The notes under the pieces are model-generated. The model did not search any database, was not told where the DNA came from, and was given only the letters and a program-made list of their open reading frames with translations. Of a stretch of DNA of 64,000 bases, positions 39,237-49,289 are shown piece by piece. Origin of the DNA: Symbiodinium natans. Its lineage: Eukaryota; Sar; Dinophyceae; Suessiales; Symbiodiniaceae. Each line of letters opens with the position of its first letter. Position 1 is the stretch's first letter. Made by a program: the position numbers and the translations under genes. The stretch spans positions 112,501 to 176,500 of the forward strand of contig CAJNDS010002134.1 in NCBI GenBank assembly GCA_905221605.1, in the 5' to 3' direction.

Positions 39237-40837
39237 TGGTTTTGGGCAGCATTCCGGCCCGACATGGGGACCCGCGCAATGTTGCCATGTCTGGGCCCGG
39301 GTATCCTAAACCCCCCCAAAAAAGCCGAATAGTTCAAAAAAATAAGTCGTATGGACTGTTTGTACCCAAACGTGTCTGTTTCCGTTTCTGCTGTGTTCTT
39401 ATACTATTTCCCATGGTTTTGGGCAGCATTCCGGCCCGACATGGGGACCCGCGCAATGTTGCCATGTCTGGGCCCGGGTATCCTAAACCCCCCCAAAAAA
39501 GCCGAATAGTTCAAAAAAATAAGTCGTATGGACTGTTTGTACCCAAACGTGTCTGTTTCCGTTTCTGCTGTGTTCTTATACTATTTCCCATGGTTTTGGG
39601 CAGCATTCCGGCCCGACATGGGGACCCGCGCAATGTTGCCATGTCTGGGCCCGGGTATCCTAAACCCCCCCCAAAAAAAAGCCGAATAGTTCAAAAAAAT
39701 AAGTCGTATGGACTGTTTGTACCCAAACGTGTCTGTTTCCGTTTCTGCTGTGTTCTTATACTATTTCCCATGGTTTTGGGCAGCATTCCGGCCCGACATG
39801 GGGACCCGCGCAATGTTGCCATGTCTGGGCCCGGGTATCCTAAACCCCCCCCCAAAAAAGCCGAATAGTTCAAAAAAATAAGTCGTATGGACTGTTTGTA
39901 CCCAAACGTGTCTGTTTCCGTTTCTGCTGTGTTCTTATACTATTTCCCATGGTTTTGGGCAGCATTCCGGCCCGACATGGGGACCCGCGCAATGTTGCCA
40001 TGTCTGGGCCCGGGTATCCTAAACCCCCCCAAAAAAGCCGAATAGTTCAAAAAAATAAGTCGTATGGACTGTTTGTACCCAAACGTGTCTGTTTCCGTTT
40101 CTGCTGTGTTCTTATACTATTTCCCATGGTTTTGGGCAGCATTCCGGCCCGACATGGGGACCCGCGCAATGTTGCCATGTCTGGGCCCGGGTATCCTAAA
40201 CCCCCCCCAAAAAAGCCGAATAGTTCAAAAAAATAAGTCGTATGGACTGTTTGTACCCAAACGTGTCTGTTTCCGTTTCTGCTGTGTTCTTATACTATTT
40301 CCCATGGTTTTGGGCAGCATTCCGGCCCGACATGGGGACCCGCGCAATGTTGCCATGTCTGGGCCCGGGTATCCTAAACCCCCCCCAAAAAAAAGCCGAA
40401 TAGTTCAAAAAAATAAGTCGTATGGACTGTTTGTACCCAAACGTGTCTGTTTCCGTTTCTGCTGTGTTCTTATACTATTTCCCATGGTTTTGGGCAGCAT
40501 TCCGGCCCGACATGGGGACCCGCGCAATGTTGCCATGTCTGGGCCCGGGTATCCTAAACCCCCCCAAAAAAGCCGAATAGTTCAAAAAAATAAGTCGTAT
40601 GGACTGTTTGTACCCAAACGTGTCTGTTTCCGTTTCTGCTGTGTTCTTATACTATTTCCCATGGTTTTGGGCAGCATTCCGGCCCGACATGGGGGCCCGC
40701 GCAATGTTGCCATGTCTGGGCCCGGGTATCCTAAACCCCCCCAAAAAAGCCGAATAGTTCAAAAAAATAAGTCGTATGGACTGTTTCTACCCAAACGTGT
40801 CTGTTTCCGTTTCTGCTGTGTTCTTATACTATTTACA
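39237..40837. repeat. ~177-bp satellite, nine copies
   Basis: GGCAGCATTCCGGCCCGACA starts at 39245, 39422, 39599, 39779, 39958, 40135, 40313, 40493 and 40670 (spacing 177-180). The copies are almost identical; most length variation is in a C-run plus A-run. The 177-bp form is a multiple of three and open, giving a 59-residue repeat, but other copies shift frame. Array ends at TATACTATTT|ACAGG. Confidence 0.97.
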
Positions 40838-40859
40838 GGTGGAACCTCAACCACTTCAG

Positions 40860-41545
40860 GCTCTCAATAGTCATCCTAAACCCTTCCTCCCGTTCCTTCT
40901 TGAGGCAGTTTAAGGCCACTTAGCATCCTAAACCCTTCCTCAAGCAAGCTCACTAAGCATCCTAAACCCTTCGTCCCGTGCCTTCCTCAAGCAGTTTAGG
41001 TTTGGGTTGCTAAGCAGCACCCTAAACCCTTCTTCAAGCAGTTTAGGCTCGATAATCACCCCGTTTGTTCCTCAAGCAATTTAGGGGCACTAAGCATCCT
41101 AAACAACCTTTCCTCAAGCAGGATCTCTAAGCATCCCGAACGTTCCTTCTTCCAGCATGCTAACGCTTCCGGAAAAAATTAAGCTCAATAACCACCCCAA
41201 ACCCTTCTTTTCCTCAAGCAGTTTGGGGTCACAAAGCACCTGAAACCCTTCCTTAAGCAGTGTAGGCTCCATGCTCATCCTAAACCCTTCCTTCCCTTCT
41301 TTCCTCAACAGGTTTAAGGTCACTAAGCATCCTAAACCCATCCTGAAGCAGTTTAGGCAGCATAATCCTGAAGCCTTTTTCGTTTTCTGTTGCAGTTAAG
41401 GGTCGCTAAACATCTTAAACCCTTCCTCAAGCAGTTTAGGCTCAAAAGTCACTGTGAACCCTTCCTTCCCTTCTTTCCCTCAACAGGTTTAGGGTCACTA
41501 AGCATCCTAAACTCTTCCTCAAGCAGTTTAGGCTCAATTTGTCTC
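40860..41545. repeat. Degenerate CCTAAACCCTTCCTCAAGCAGTTTAGG repeats
   Basis: About a dozen units of 40-60 bases combining 'catcctaaacccttcct', 'caagcagtttagg' and 'ctcactaag'. Each contains an inverted pair CCTAAA...TTTAGG, so units could form small hairpins. Confidence 0.85.
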
Positions 41546-41770
41546 ACACACACACAAACACACGCACACCCAACCCTGCTGCCTATCTGCGAAATTTATC
41601 ATAAAAGTAGAGTCCCCCCAACCCCGTACTTATCTCTTTGTCATACAAGCGCAGTCCCCCCCAGCCCCCGTTCATCTCTGAAACTTGTTATGCAAGTACC
41701 GTCGCCCCAACCCTGCTTATCTGCGAAATTTGTCATAAATGCGCTGTCCCCCCCCAACCCCAAAATCACA
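41545..41770. repeat. ~60-bp degenerate tandem repeat
   Basis: Three to four units with 'cttatctgcgaaatttgtcat' and a run of C (cccccc). Confidence 0.75.
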
Positions 41771-42049
41771 CTGCGTTGGTATGCCTTGTGACCGCGGCAA
41801 TCGCCTTGCAAATGCAAGCTTCTTTTTGGCATCTCGTTCTTGCAGATTGCTGGCTTCAGGGTTTTAAACACCTCTGCATGTTTTGCGGCGAGGCAAGAAG
41901 TGGAACCATCCCAGTCTCAACTCGCAGTTGGCGAAAGAAAGCTGCTTGATGCTGAGACTATAAAACAAAACTGAAATCAGCTGCTTGATGCTGAGACTTT
42001 AAACACCTCCGCATGTTTTGCGAAGAGGCAAAAGAACTGAAAACAAACT

Positions 42050-42356
42050 CTACACGCCATACACGCCACGGTGGTTAGCACGTGCGCATGTGTCACAAAT
42101 GTCCCAGTCACAGGCCTGGCATCTGTATGTTCCATCTCTGACTGTGGCTTGACAAACATCACACGTGGTCTGAAAATATGCGAACTGTTGCTTATTCAGC
42201 ACCACTTCAGGTGGGAAGGTCTCAAACACAAGCGCATGGCCCTGTCGACAATACAACGCTTCAAGTTTCACACGGGGCGGCGCTTGCAAAGGCAAGTGCA
42301 ACTGCTCTGGTCTCTCTTGCTTGACACCTCGAGCTCTGGCCCTTTTGGGTGCAGGA
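42050..42356 (-). pseudogene. Zinc-finger gene, 3' part (split by the 11.4-kb insertion)
   Basis: From the insertion edge the frame reads PAPKRARARGVKQERPEQ, a probable nuclear-localisation patch. It is followed by CRQGHAL and a C-x2-C...C-x2-C...C-x2-C array (TTCDVCQATVRDGTYRCQA, CDWDICDTCARANHRG), ending at TAG (42050). The Cys/His spacing resembles ZZ-type or DC1-like zinc fingers that bind proteins rather than DNA. The other half is at 53777-53941. As found here the gene cannot be read through. Confidence 0.75.
42350..42356. repeat. Putative target-site duplication, left copy
   Basis: TGCAGGA directly before the left inverted repeat. An identical TGCAGGA follows the right inverted repeat at 53777-53783. 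Confidence 0.75.
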
Positions 42357-42427
42357 TATATAAGTAAGGGGGGGCTTATGGTAACTTATTCCAAAAGCCG
42401 CTAAAATGTCACTACAGTCTCTTTTGT

Positions 42428-42979
42428 AGAAAACGTCACTACAACGTCACTACAACGTCACTACAACGTCACTACAACGTCACTACAACGTCACTACAAC
42501 GTCACTACAACGTCACTACAACGTCACTACAACGTCACTACCAACGTCACTACAACGTCACTACAACGTCACTACAACGTCACTACACGTCACTACAACG
42601 TCACTACAACGTCACTACAACGTCACTACAACGTCACTACAACGTCACTACAACGTCACTACAACGTCACTACAACGTCACTACAACGTCACTACGAACG
42701 TCACTACAACGTCACTACAACGTCACTACGACGTCACTACAACGTCACTACAACGTCACTACAACGTCACTACAACGTCACTACAACGTCACTACAACGT
42801 CACTACAACGTCACTACAACGTCACTACAACGTCACTACAACGTCACTACAACGTCACTACAACGTCACTACAACGTCACTACAACGTCACTACAACGTC
42901 ACTACAACGTCACTACAACGTCACTACAACGTCAACGTCACTACAACGTCACTACAACGTCACTACAACGTCACTACAG
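42428..42979. repeat. CGTCACTACAA 11-bp array (left)
   Basis: About 50 units of CGTCACTACAA with rare variants (CGTCACTACGA, one 6-bp unit CGTCAA). Confidence 0.97.
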
Positions 42980-42998
42980 CCCTTTTAGCAGCACCGCG

Positions 42999-43092
42999 TT
43001 GTGACCGCGTTGTGACCGCGTTGTGACCGCGTTGTGACCGCGTTGTGACCGCGTTGTGACCGCGTTGTGACCGCGTTGTGACCGCGTTGTGA
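42999..43092. repeat. TTGTGACCGCG 11-bp array (left)
   Basis: Nine units of the 11-mer TTGTGACCGCG; its inverse GGTCACAACGC forms the array at 52177-52415. Confidence 0.97.
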
Positions 43093-43439
43093 CCGCAAGG
43101 TGTTGTCAACATGGAGCGAAAAAGAATTTCGTTTGTTTCAATAATGAGTCAAATATGAGCCAACAATGATTCAATAATGACTCAATAATGTCGCAATAAT
43201 GACTCAATAATGTTGCAATCTTTGCTCGAAGCAGAAGTTGAGCAGTAGCAGCAACAGCAGCAGCAGTAGAAGTAGTAGGCAGACTTCGAAGAGACTCCAA
43301 AAAGACTGCAGTCTTCACCGTAAAAGATTCCATAAAGACTGAGTCTCTCACCGAGTCTCTGCAGCGACTGCTGCTTGTGCATTATACTGCAGTTTGCAGC
43401 GCTTTTACGATTCGCCACTGTTCTTCGTGACGCTGCAAC

Positions 43440-43720
43440 AATGCTGATCAGCGGGACGGTGGCAGAACAGACAGGGCAGTGGGGCGGAGTGGCCAGGCGG
43501 GAGTGCAGAGCAGCAGCAGTGGCAGAGAGCAGCAGTGGCAGGGCAGCAGTGCTCGGGCAGCAGTGGCAGGGCAGTAGTGCAGAGTGGGCATGGCAGGGCA
43601 GCAGTGGACAGCTGTGGCAGGGCAGCAGGGCGGGGGTGGCAGAGCAGCAGCAGGCAGAGAGCAGGCAGTGGCAGGGCAGCAGGGCGGAGTGGCAGAGCAG
43701 CAGTGGCAGCCACAAGGTCG
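43440..43720. repeat. GGCAGGGCAGCAGT-type repeat
   Basis: Many degenerate copies of 'gtggcagggcagcag'. The inverse (CTGCCACTGCTGCCCTGCCA) appears at about 51097-51120 and 51520-51565. Confidence 0.85.
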
Positions 43721-43767
43721 CCACAGGGTCGCCACTGGGCACTATGATTCCGCGGCTCGCTCGGTTT

Positions 43768-44290
43768 GATTTATGGTAACTTATTCCAAAAGCCACTAAA
43801 ATGTCACGACAGCCTCTTTTGTAGCAACGTCACTACAACGTCACTACAACGTCACTACAACGTCACTACAACGTCACTACAACGTCACTACAACGTCACT
43901 ACAACGTCACTACAATGCACAAAAAACTCGTTTGCTGCAGAATAAAAAATGCAAATTTGTTCAAAAAGACACAAAAAGAATTTTGTTTAATTCAAGAATG
44001 GCTCAAGAATGACAAAATATGAGCCAACAATAACTCAACAATGTCGCAATCTTGCTCGAAGTAGAAGCAGTAGTAGCAGAAACAGCAGTTTGCAGCAGTA
44101 GAAGTGGTAGGCGGACTTCGAAGAGACTCCAAAAAGACTGCAGTCTTCACCGTAAAAGATTCCAAAAAGACTGAGTCTCTAACCGAGTCTCTGCAGGGAA
44201 GTGATGCTTCTGCGTCATACCGCAGTTTGCAGCGCTTTTTACGACTGTTCTTCGCGATGCAGCTGTAACGGTCACTACGCGTTACGGGTC
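43768..44290. repeat. Nested direct copy of the terminal repeat
   Basis: Repeats the terminus in the same orientation as the left end: TGGTAACTTATTCCAAAAGCC, TAAAATGTCACGACAGCCTC, eight CGTCACTACAA units, then the same 'agactccaaaaagactgcag' block. It lacks the TTGTGACCGCG array. Confidence 0.88.
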
Positions 44291-44480
44291 ACGACGGGTC
44301 ACTCACTACGGGTCACTACGGGTCACTACGGGTCACTACGGGTCACTACGGGTCACTACGGGTCACTACGGGTCACTACGGGTCACTACGGGTCACTACG
44401 GGTCACTACGGGTCACTACGACTACGGGTCACTACGGGTCACTACGGGTCACTACGGGTCACTGCGGTTCACTACGGGTC
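44284..44480. repeat. GGGTCACTAC 10-bp array
   Basis: About 18 units of GGGTCACTAC, sharing GTCAC with the 11-bp arrays. Confidence 0.95.
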
Positions 44481-45989
44481 ACTACTCACTACTACGGAGT
44501 CACTACGAGTCACTGCGGGTCCGCTGTGCTACCTTTGGATGGATCGATTAGTTGCAGATCGCAATGGCCGAAGGCGCTCGCAGCGTTCGTTGTGTGCACG
44601 TTCGAGGTGGACGTGAATCCATCACAGTCGATCTGCTTTGGTTTGTTGTCGAGCGTTCTTGGAAATCGTCGCGCGTGGGATTGTTTCGGTGCTGGCCATC
44701 AGCTCCGCTGACACAATTGAAGCTTCGCATGGCAACATGGATTTGCAAATTGTAAACGTAGAAATTCTCGAGCATCTCTCGAAACGAGGCTGGAACACCC
44801 TCCCCGAATCACATTAAGTTCCGTTTATGCGGGCTCGGAGCGGTAGGTCGCGGAATCGAAGGGGCTCTAAAGTGCTTGCAAACGGGGCGCCCGGCGGTTC
44901 GGGAGCAGTTTGAGGGCGCGTGGAGAGCCTGCGAGCTGTTCGGAAGCAGTTTAAGGGCACACGCTGGGCCTGCGAGCTGCTAGGAAGGACAGCGAGTCGC
45001 AGAAAGAGCTGCCCAGAAGCTAAATGCATGCTGCTCGCGAGCTGCTACGAGCTACAGCCGGGTGGGCCCCCCTTCAAGCCCGTTTCAGCGCTCTTTGCAA
45101 GAACTTTGCTTTTTATTTCGAGCCTCGGGAAGCTTGTCATTCTTGTCTCCTGCCGCTGCCCTCTCGGGGGCTGGTCATTCTGTCACAGGTACTTGTGTGC
45201 TCTGGAGGACGTCTAAACAATGACAGGAATGACAAGAATGACAAGCCGGCCCGAAAAAAAAATCAATTAATTTTTCCCGACCTCTATTCCGGGCAGGGCG
45301 CCCGTTTCGTCGGCCTGAACCGAGGCCGGAATACCGGGGTCGGAATTCCGACCTTGCTCCTTTCGGAGCCCCCCGGTTTCTATCCCGAGCGGCGCCCGGT
45401 TTGATCCGAAGCATGTCACTTGCAAACATGGCCACACCGACTGCACGTCGCAAGGTTGATGAGTGAAACCCAGAGCCCGCACAGCTGCGAGCACGGATTC
45501 TCCGATTTCATTCACGATTCAGCCAGAAAAATCATGCTAACAAGTAAGACTCAAAGTTGAAGTACTGGCGGAGCAAAGCAATGCAAGCGCTCTTCCTCCA
45601 GATTTCTTCAAATGGATTGATCGCGTCTATGCACTTAAGCACGACTAAGAGCGCCTCTGTGAAACTGCTTCTGACCAGCACTGGCATCTGTGTCGCTGAT
45701 CCTGTACCCGTTGCACGCCCCGCTTGACTTGAAAACTTGAACGCCGTAGCCTGCTCAAAGAATGTGAGCGTTGAACTGCTGTCTGCTAATCCTGGAAGTC
45801 AACGCCAAAAACGTCAGTGATGCTGCTGCTACCTCAGCCGAGAAGCTCACACAACAAGGACGGATGCAACTTCGCAGCGCTCAAACTCCGGCGCTGCTGA
45901 GGCACACGCATGCAACTTATACGTCGTCCGCTGGTGGCAGCACGAACCCGTAGCAATCTGCCCTGCGAGCGGGGCGACGGCAAAAAACC

Positions 45990-46278
45990 CTAAGCTGAAA
46001 AGTCATGGCAACCAAGTGCTGGGCTTGGATGTGCCGCGATTTACTTTTGTTTCTTCATCTTCCGGCACCCAGCGCCCATCCTGCAAAGTCAAGCTGAGAC
46101 GCGGCACAGGGAGGGCTAGGGGAGACATGAAAAGTCCTCCTTCTGGCTGTAGATTCCGATCTTGGACGCTTGATACGGAGACAAGGAAGGGTCGATTGCC
46201 TGCAGCGATAAACAAAGGATTCTGGACAGTTCCTTCTCCACTTTCATTGCCTGATTTCATGGGTTGCGAGAGGTGCAA
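45990..46278 (-). CDS. P-loop NTPase gene, possible last exon
   Basis: An open frame rich in ordinary protein text (NPLFIAAGNRPFLVSVSSVQ, LSLTLQDGRWVPEDEETKVN) ends RGTSKPSTWLP and a TGA. Same strand and order as the NTPase exons; the connecting splice is not established. Confidence 0.45.
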
Positions 46279-46399
46279 ACATGGACACTCTAAACTTCAA
46301 TGTTTTCATCGCGCATCTGCAAACAACTCCAAAGACAGGACGAGCTAAATCCACGTGCAAAATCCAAGCGCAGGGCCTTCTTCAAGTCATCCACCTGAC

Positions 46400-46710
46400 G
46401 TCAAAAGCGTGGAGAACCGCTCGTAAATACAGAAATGAACTGAGGCAATCGAGTGAATGGAGCTAAGGTCGCGGCGATAGTCAAGGTTCCTTCCACTTGG
46501 AACGCATTGCCCGTCGGCTCGAGCTCCTTGCCGTCATCGAACTTCAGTTGTGGGTCGGCAACTTTTTTCAACAGAGATGCGAACAAATTCAGCCACCCGT
46601 CTTGGAGAATGCATTGCTTGCAACGTGGACATGATTTGTTTGCATCGGAATCCTCCTCGGGCCTCAGCTTTCCTGTGACCGTCCGATCCTGCGAGTCGAG
46701 TGGGTCAAAA
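46400..46710 (-). CDS. P-loop NTPase gene, probable exon 2
   Basis: Acceptor TGTCTGCCGCAG|T at 46711 completes the split codon, giving AEPF-FDPLDSQDRTV. The frame continues with a CPRCKQC zinc-ribbon half, WLNLFASLLKKVADPQLKF, and EPTGNAFQVEGTLTIAATL. The 3' boundary lies somewhere near 46400-46490 and is not fixed. Confidence 0.55.
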
Positions 46711-47079
46711 CTGCGGCAGACATGAACTGACGGCAAGCTTGCAGAAACACTCCCAGCAAAGAACAGCCAAAAACTGCCAGACTCCCGCCCCTCCCCTCTC
46801 CCACGATCAGACGTGTGCCACTATGGGCATGCCGCATGCTTCGCCCCTGTCGACGAGCGTCCGAGACACACTGGAGCCCAGATCCCAACAGGTGCCCCAA
46901 CCCTGCGTTCAGCTGAATGCTACTGATGCTCTCGGTCAGCCTTGCGCTCCAATTACCGGCACTTGCTCTCACACAGCAGAGTCCTTGCGGATCAGCTCCC
47001 GCACCCAGACGACGGATAACTTTGAGGTCGTGCCAAAGCCTTGCCAAAAATGCAAGGTCGAATCATCCTAGTCAAGTCC

Positions 47080-48204
47080 TTACAACGGCTCAGCGCCAAA
47101 TGACGTCACACTTGGCCACCGGCCTGCTTGCAATTGACGCCGTTGACTTTGTGGTGCAGGTTTCAGACCACTTGATGCGAAGAGCTTGGTATCCCTCGGT
47201 CGCCACCGTCCCAGGTCATCAGGAATTTCAGACTCCGCGAGGATCAAGTCTGGCTGTTTAGCCGTTTGCAAACCTGCAATCAGCTTTTGCACCTCGTTCT
47301 TGTTCCATCGGTATGCCCCGAATGCTTCATCTTGTTGCGGCGCGATGCGAGTAGTGGCTCCGTTCATGTCTCTGACTGACTCTGCGGCCTCTCGAGTTTG
47401 CATGGTGAAGATTATCTGGTGTTGGTGCTCGCAGGCCGCGCGCGCAAGTGACTTCAAACTGTCTTGAACCGCGTCGTTGGGAACGCCGCTGTCTAGGACA
47501 TTGTCGAATATCACGTGCAACTCGATGTCCTCGCGTCGCAAGGCCCTAAAGAACGGGTCCGCAATGTCATCCGTGAGGCTTTCGTCAGCGATGCGAAGGA
47601 AGGCTCGCAGCCTCTGGTTCAGATTGCCCTGCAACAGGACGAAGACATCATTTACCCGACCCCTTGCCACGGCAGTGATTGCCAGTGTCGCTGCAACTGA
47701 CTTGCCCGTGCCAGATTCAGCATAAACCGCTGACATGCCTGGTGTGCTGTTTAGCAACGTCGCGACCATCAACTGCTCGATGTAGGTCTTCCTGACCGGC
47801 TCTTCGGGCATGTTGCTGCTCTGGGTGCTTGATATGATTGTGTTGTTCTGCGCTTCCAGCTTCTGCTTCATTGACTGTATGAGTTGTGACACATGATTGG
47901 TGACGTCACCAGTGCCATCATAAACGCCTAGTTTTATCCATTCAGACCATACTTTCCCCGCGCTGTCGAAACTGGTGACAAAGTTCGCAACTGTCTGAGC
48001 CTGTATCAGAGCAGCCGACACTGCTCGGACCGACGGGTCCCGAAATGCTTCTGCTGCCTGTGCAACCCAGCCAGGTGGAAGAGCACGCTGGGGAAGCCAA
48101 TTCTTGGCACGATTGGGTGTGCTGAAGCTAATGGGGCATCCGACGTGTTGCAGCCACAAGGAAATCACCACCCACAGCACGGATCTTTTGCGCACTCTTC
48201 CCAT
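47080..48204 (-). CDS. Secreted-type P-loop NTPase, exon 1
   Basis: ATG at 48204; up to 374 codons. Residues 1-25 form a signal peptide or membrane anchor (basic RVRKR then VLWVVISLWLQHVGC). A P-loop follows in the middle (YAESGTGKS, Walker A), with a Walker-B-like strand ELHVIFDNV about 90 residues later and a possible sensor strand HQIIFTMQT. The domain type resembles STAND/KAP-like NTPases or the NTPase of Crinkler-type proteins, but I cannot decide. The frame stops at TTG-TAA, which overlaps a strong donor (TT|GTAAGG), so translation probably continues in the exon at 46710. It is the main cargo of the inverted-repeat element. Confidence 0.72.
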   Translation of the reverse strand: MGRVRKRSVLWVVISLWLQHVGCPISFSTPNRAKNWLPQRALPPGWVAQAAEAFRDPSVRAVSAALIQAQTVANFVTSFDSAGKVWSEWIKLGVYDGTGDVTNHVSQLIQSMKQKLEAQNNTIISSTQSSNMPEEPVRKTYIEQLMVATLLNSTPGMSAVYAESGTGKSVAATLAITAVARGRVNDVFVLLQGNLNQRLRAFLRIADESLTDDIADPFFRALRREDIELHVIFDNVLDSGVPNDAVQDSLKSLARAACEHQHQIIFTMQTREAAESVRDMNGATTRIAPQQDEAFGAYRWNKNEVQKLIAGLQTAKQPDLILAESEIPDDLGRWRPRDTKLFASSGLKPAPQSQRRQLQAGRWPSVTSFGAEPL

Positions 48205-48235
48205 TGCTTCAGCCACTCGAAGCCACCGGGGCAAT

Positions 48236-48420
48236 GCGAAGGGAGCAACTTGCAGGCAAATTATGCTTGTACATCAACCCAAGTTCGTGAAACATGCTTG
48301 TATAGACATCTACCGAAAGTTCGTTAAACATGCGGAGCAACTTGCAGCCAAATTATGTTTGTACATCAATCCAAGTTCGTAAAACATGCTTGTATAGACA
48401 TCTACAGAAGTTCGTTAAAC
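48236..48420. repeat. ~91-bp direct repeat, two copies
   Basis: Starts 'ggagcaacttgcag(g/c)caaattatg' and ends 'gttcgttaaacatgc', copies at about 48240 and 48331. Lies just upstream of the NTPase start, so it could be promoter-proximal. Confidence 0.85.
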
Positions 48421-49289
48421 ATGCTTCTCTACTTTTGGGCATGTTGCGTGCGCCTGCATACGCTTGGTGTGCAACTTGTTCGCAAAAACAGGCTGCTGAA
48501 GCCAACCACGCAACATCGGTGGCGAGTCATGGCACGCAGGCAAGCACTGTTCCGCACCAACGATTTCACAGGTCGCTAACTTTGTGGAATTATGTGGCAT
48601 CAGCGCCCCTTTCATTGCTGAGGCTGCACCCTGCTACGCCTGAAAGTAAAAACTGTTCACCATCTGCTGCCCGCATGACCACATCGAAGAATTGCCCCGT
48701 GCATGTCGCAAAGCTTGCCGAGTGAAACCCAGGGCCCGCACAACTCACATCGCCGAAGCGCCTTCAAGGCCTTTATTTCGTGCCGCAAACCTGCACTCGC
48801 GAACTGCGCAGAGGTGCAGGGAGCGGAGCCCCAGAACCACTCCGTAAATGCTCGAAAACCGCCCCGAACTGACTATGCCTTGACCGGGGGCCGATGCCTG
48901 CCGGCCACCCCCGTCAAACCTGGTAGACCCAAAAACCCCGCCTAAGACTGGGCGGGCGCAGCGACGACGCACTCGGACGCTCGATGGCGGACTCGGCTCG
49001 GACTATGAGCTCCACGGACGACGCTCGGCTCGGACGACGCTGCGACGACGGTGACGGCGGCGGCGACAGTAAGTTTGAAGGCACGGCCCTGGGTGCTGCG
49101 GGGTTAAGGCGGCAACATTCGCGGGGCAGCTGTGGATCAAACCCACTGCGGGAACGAAAGGGGGGGTTAGGGTGCCCTGAGCCAAAAACACACCCAAAAA
49201 TAAAAATAATGCATTCAAGCCAAATGTTGCTGCGAAAATCCGCGAGCCTAACGAGACTCTGCTACAAAGCAAAAAAATAACATCACCGA

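Larger units (their letters stand above)
42357..43440. repeat. Left terminal inverted repeat
   Basis: Order from the outer end: ~70-bp unique terminus, CGTCACTACAA array, TTGTGACCGCG array, then ~350 bp with 'aataatgactcaataatg', CAG repeats and 'gactgcagtcttcaccgtaa'. The same order appears inverted at 51835-53776. The CAG/TAG stretch near 43240 is a microsatellite within it. Confidence 0.9.

Noticed and set aside
39236-40870. A genuine protein with nine 59-residue repeats
   Set aside because: Several copies differ by one or two bases in homopolymers and shift the frame; no start context or other domain.
42428-42979. CRISPR-like regular repeat
   Set aside because: There are no unique spacers; it is a simple 11-bp tandem array in a eukaryotic element.
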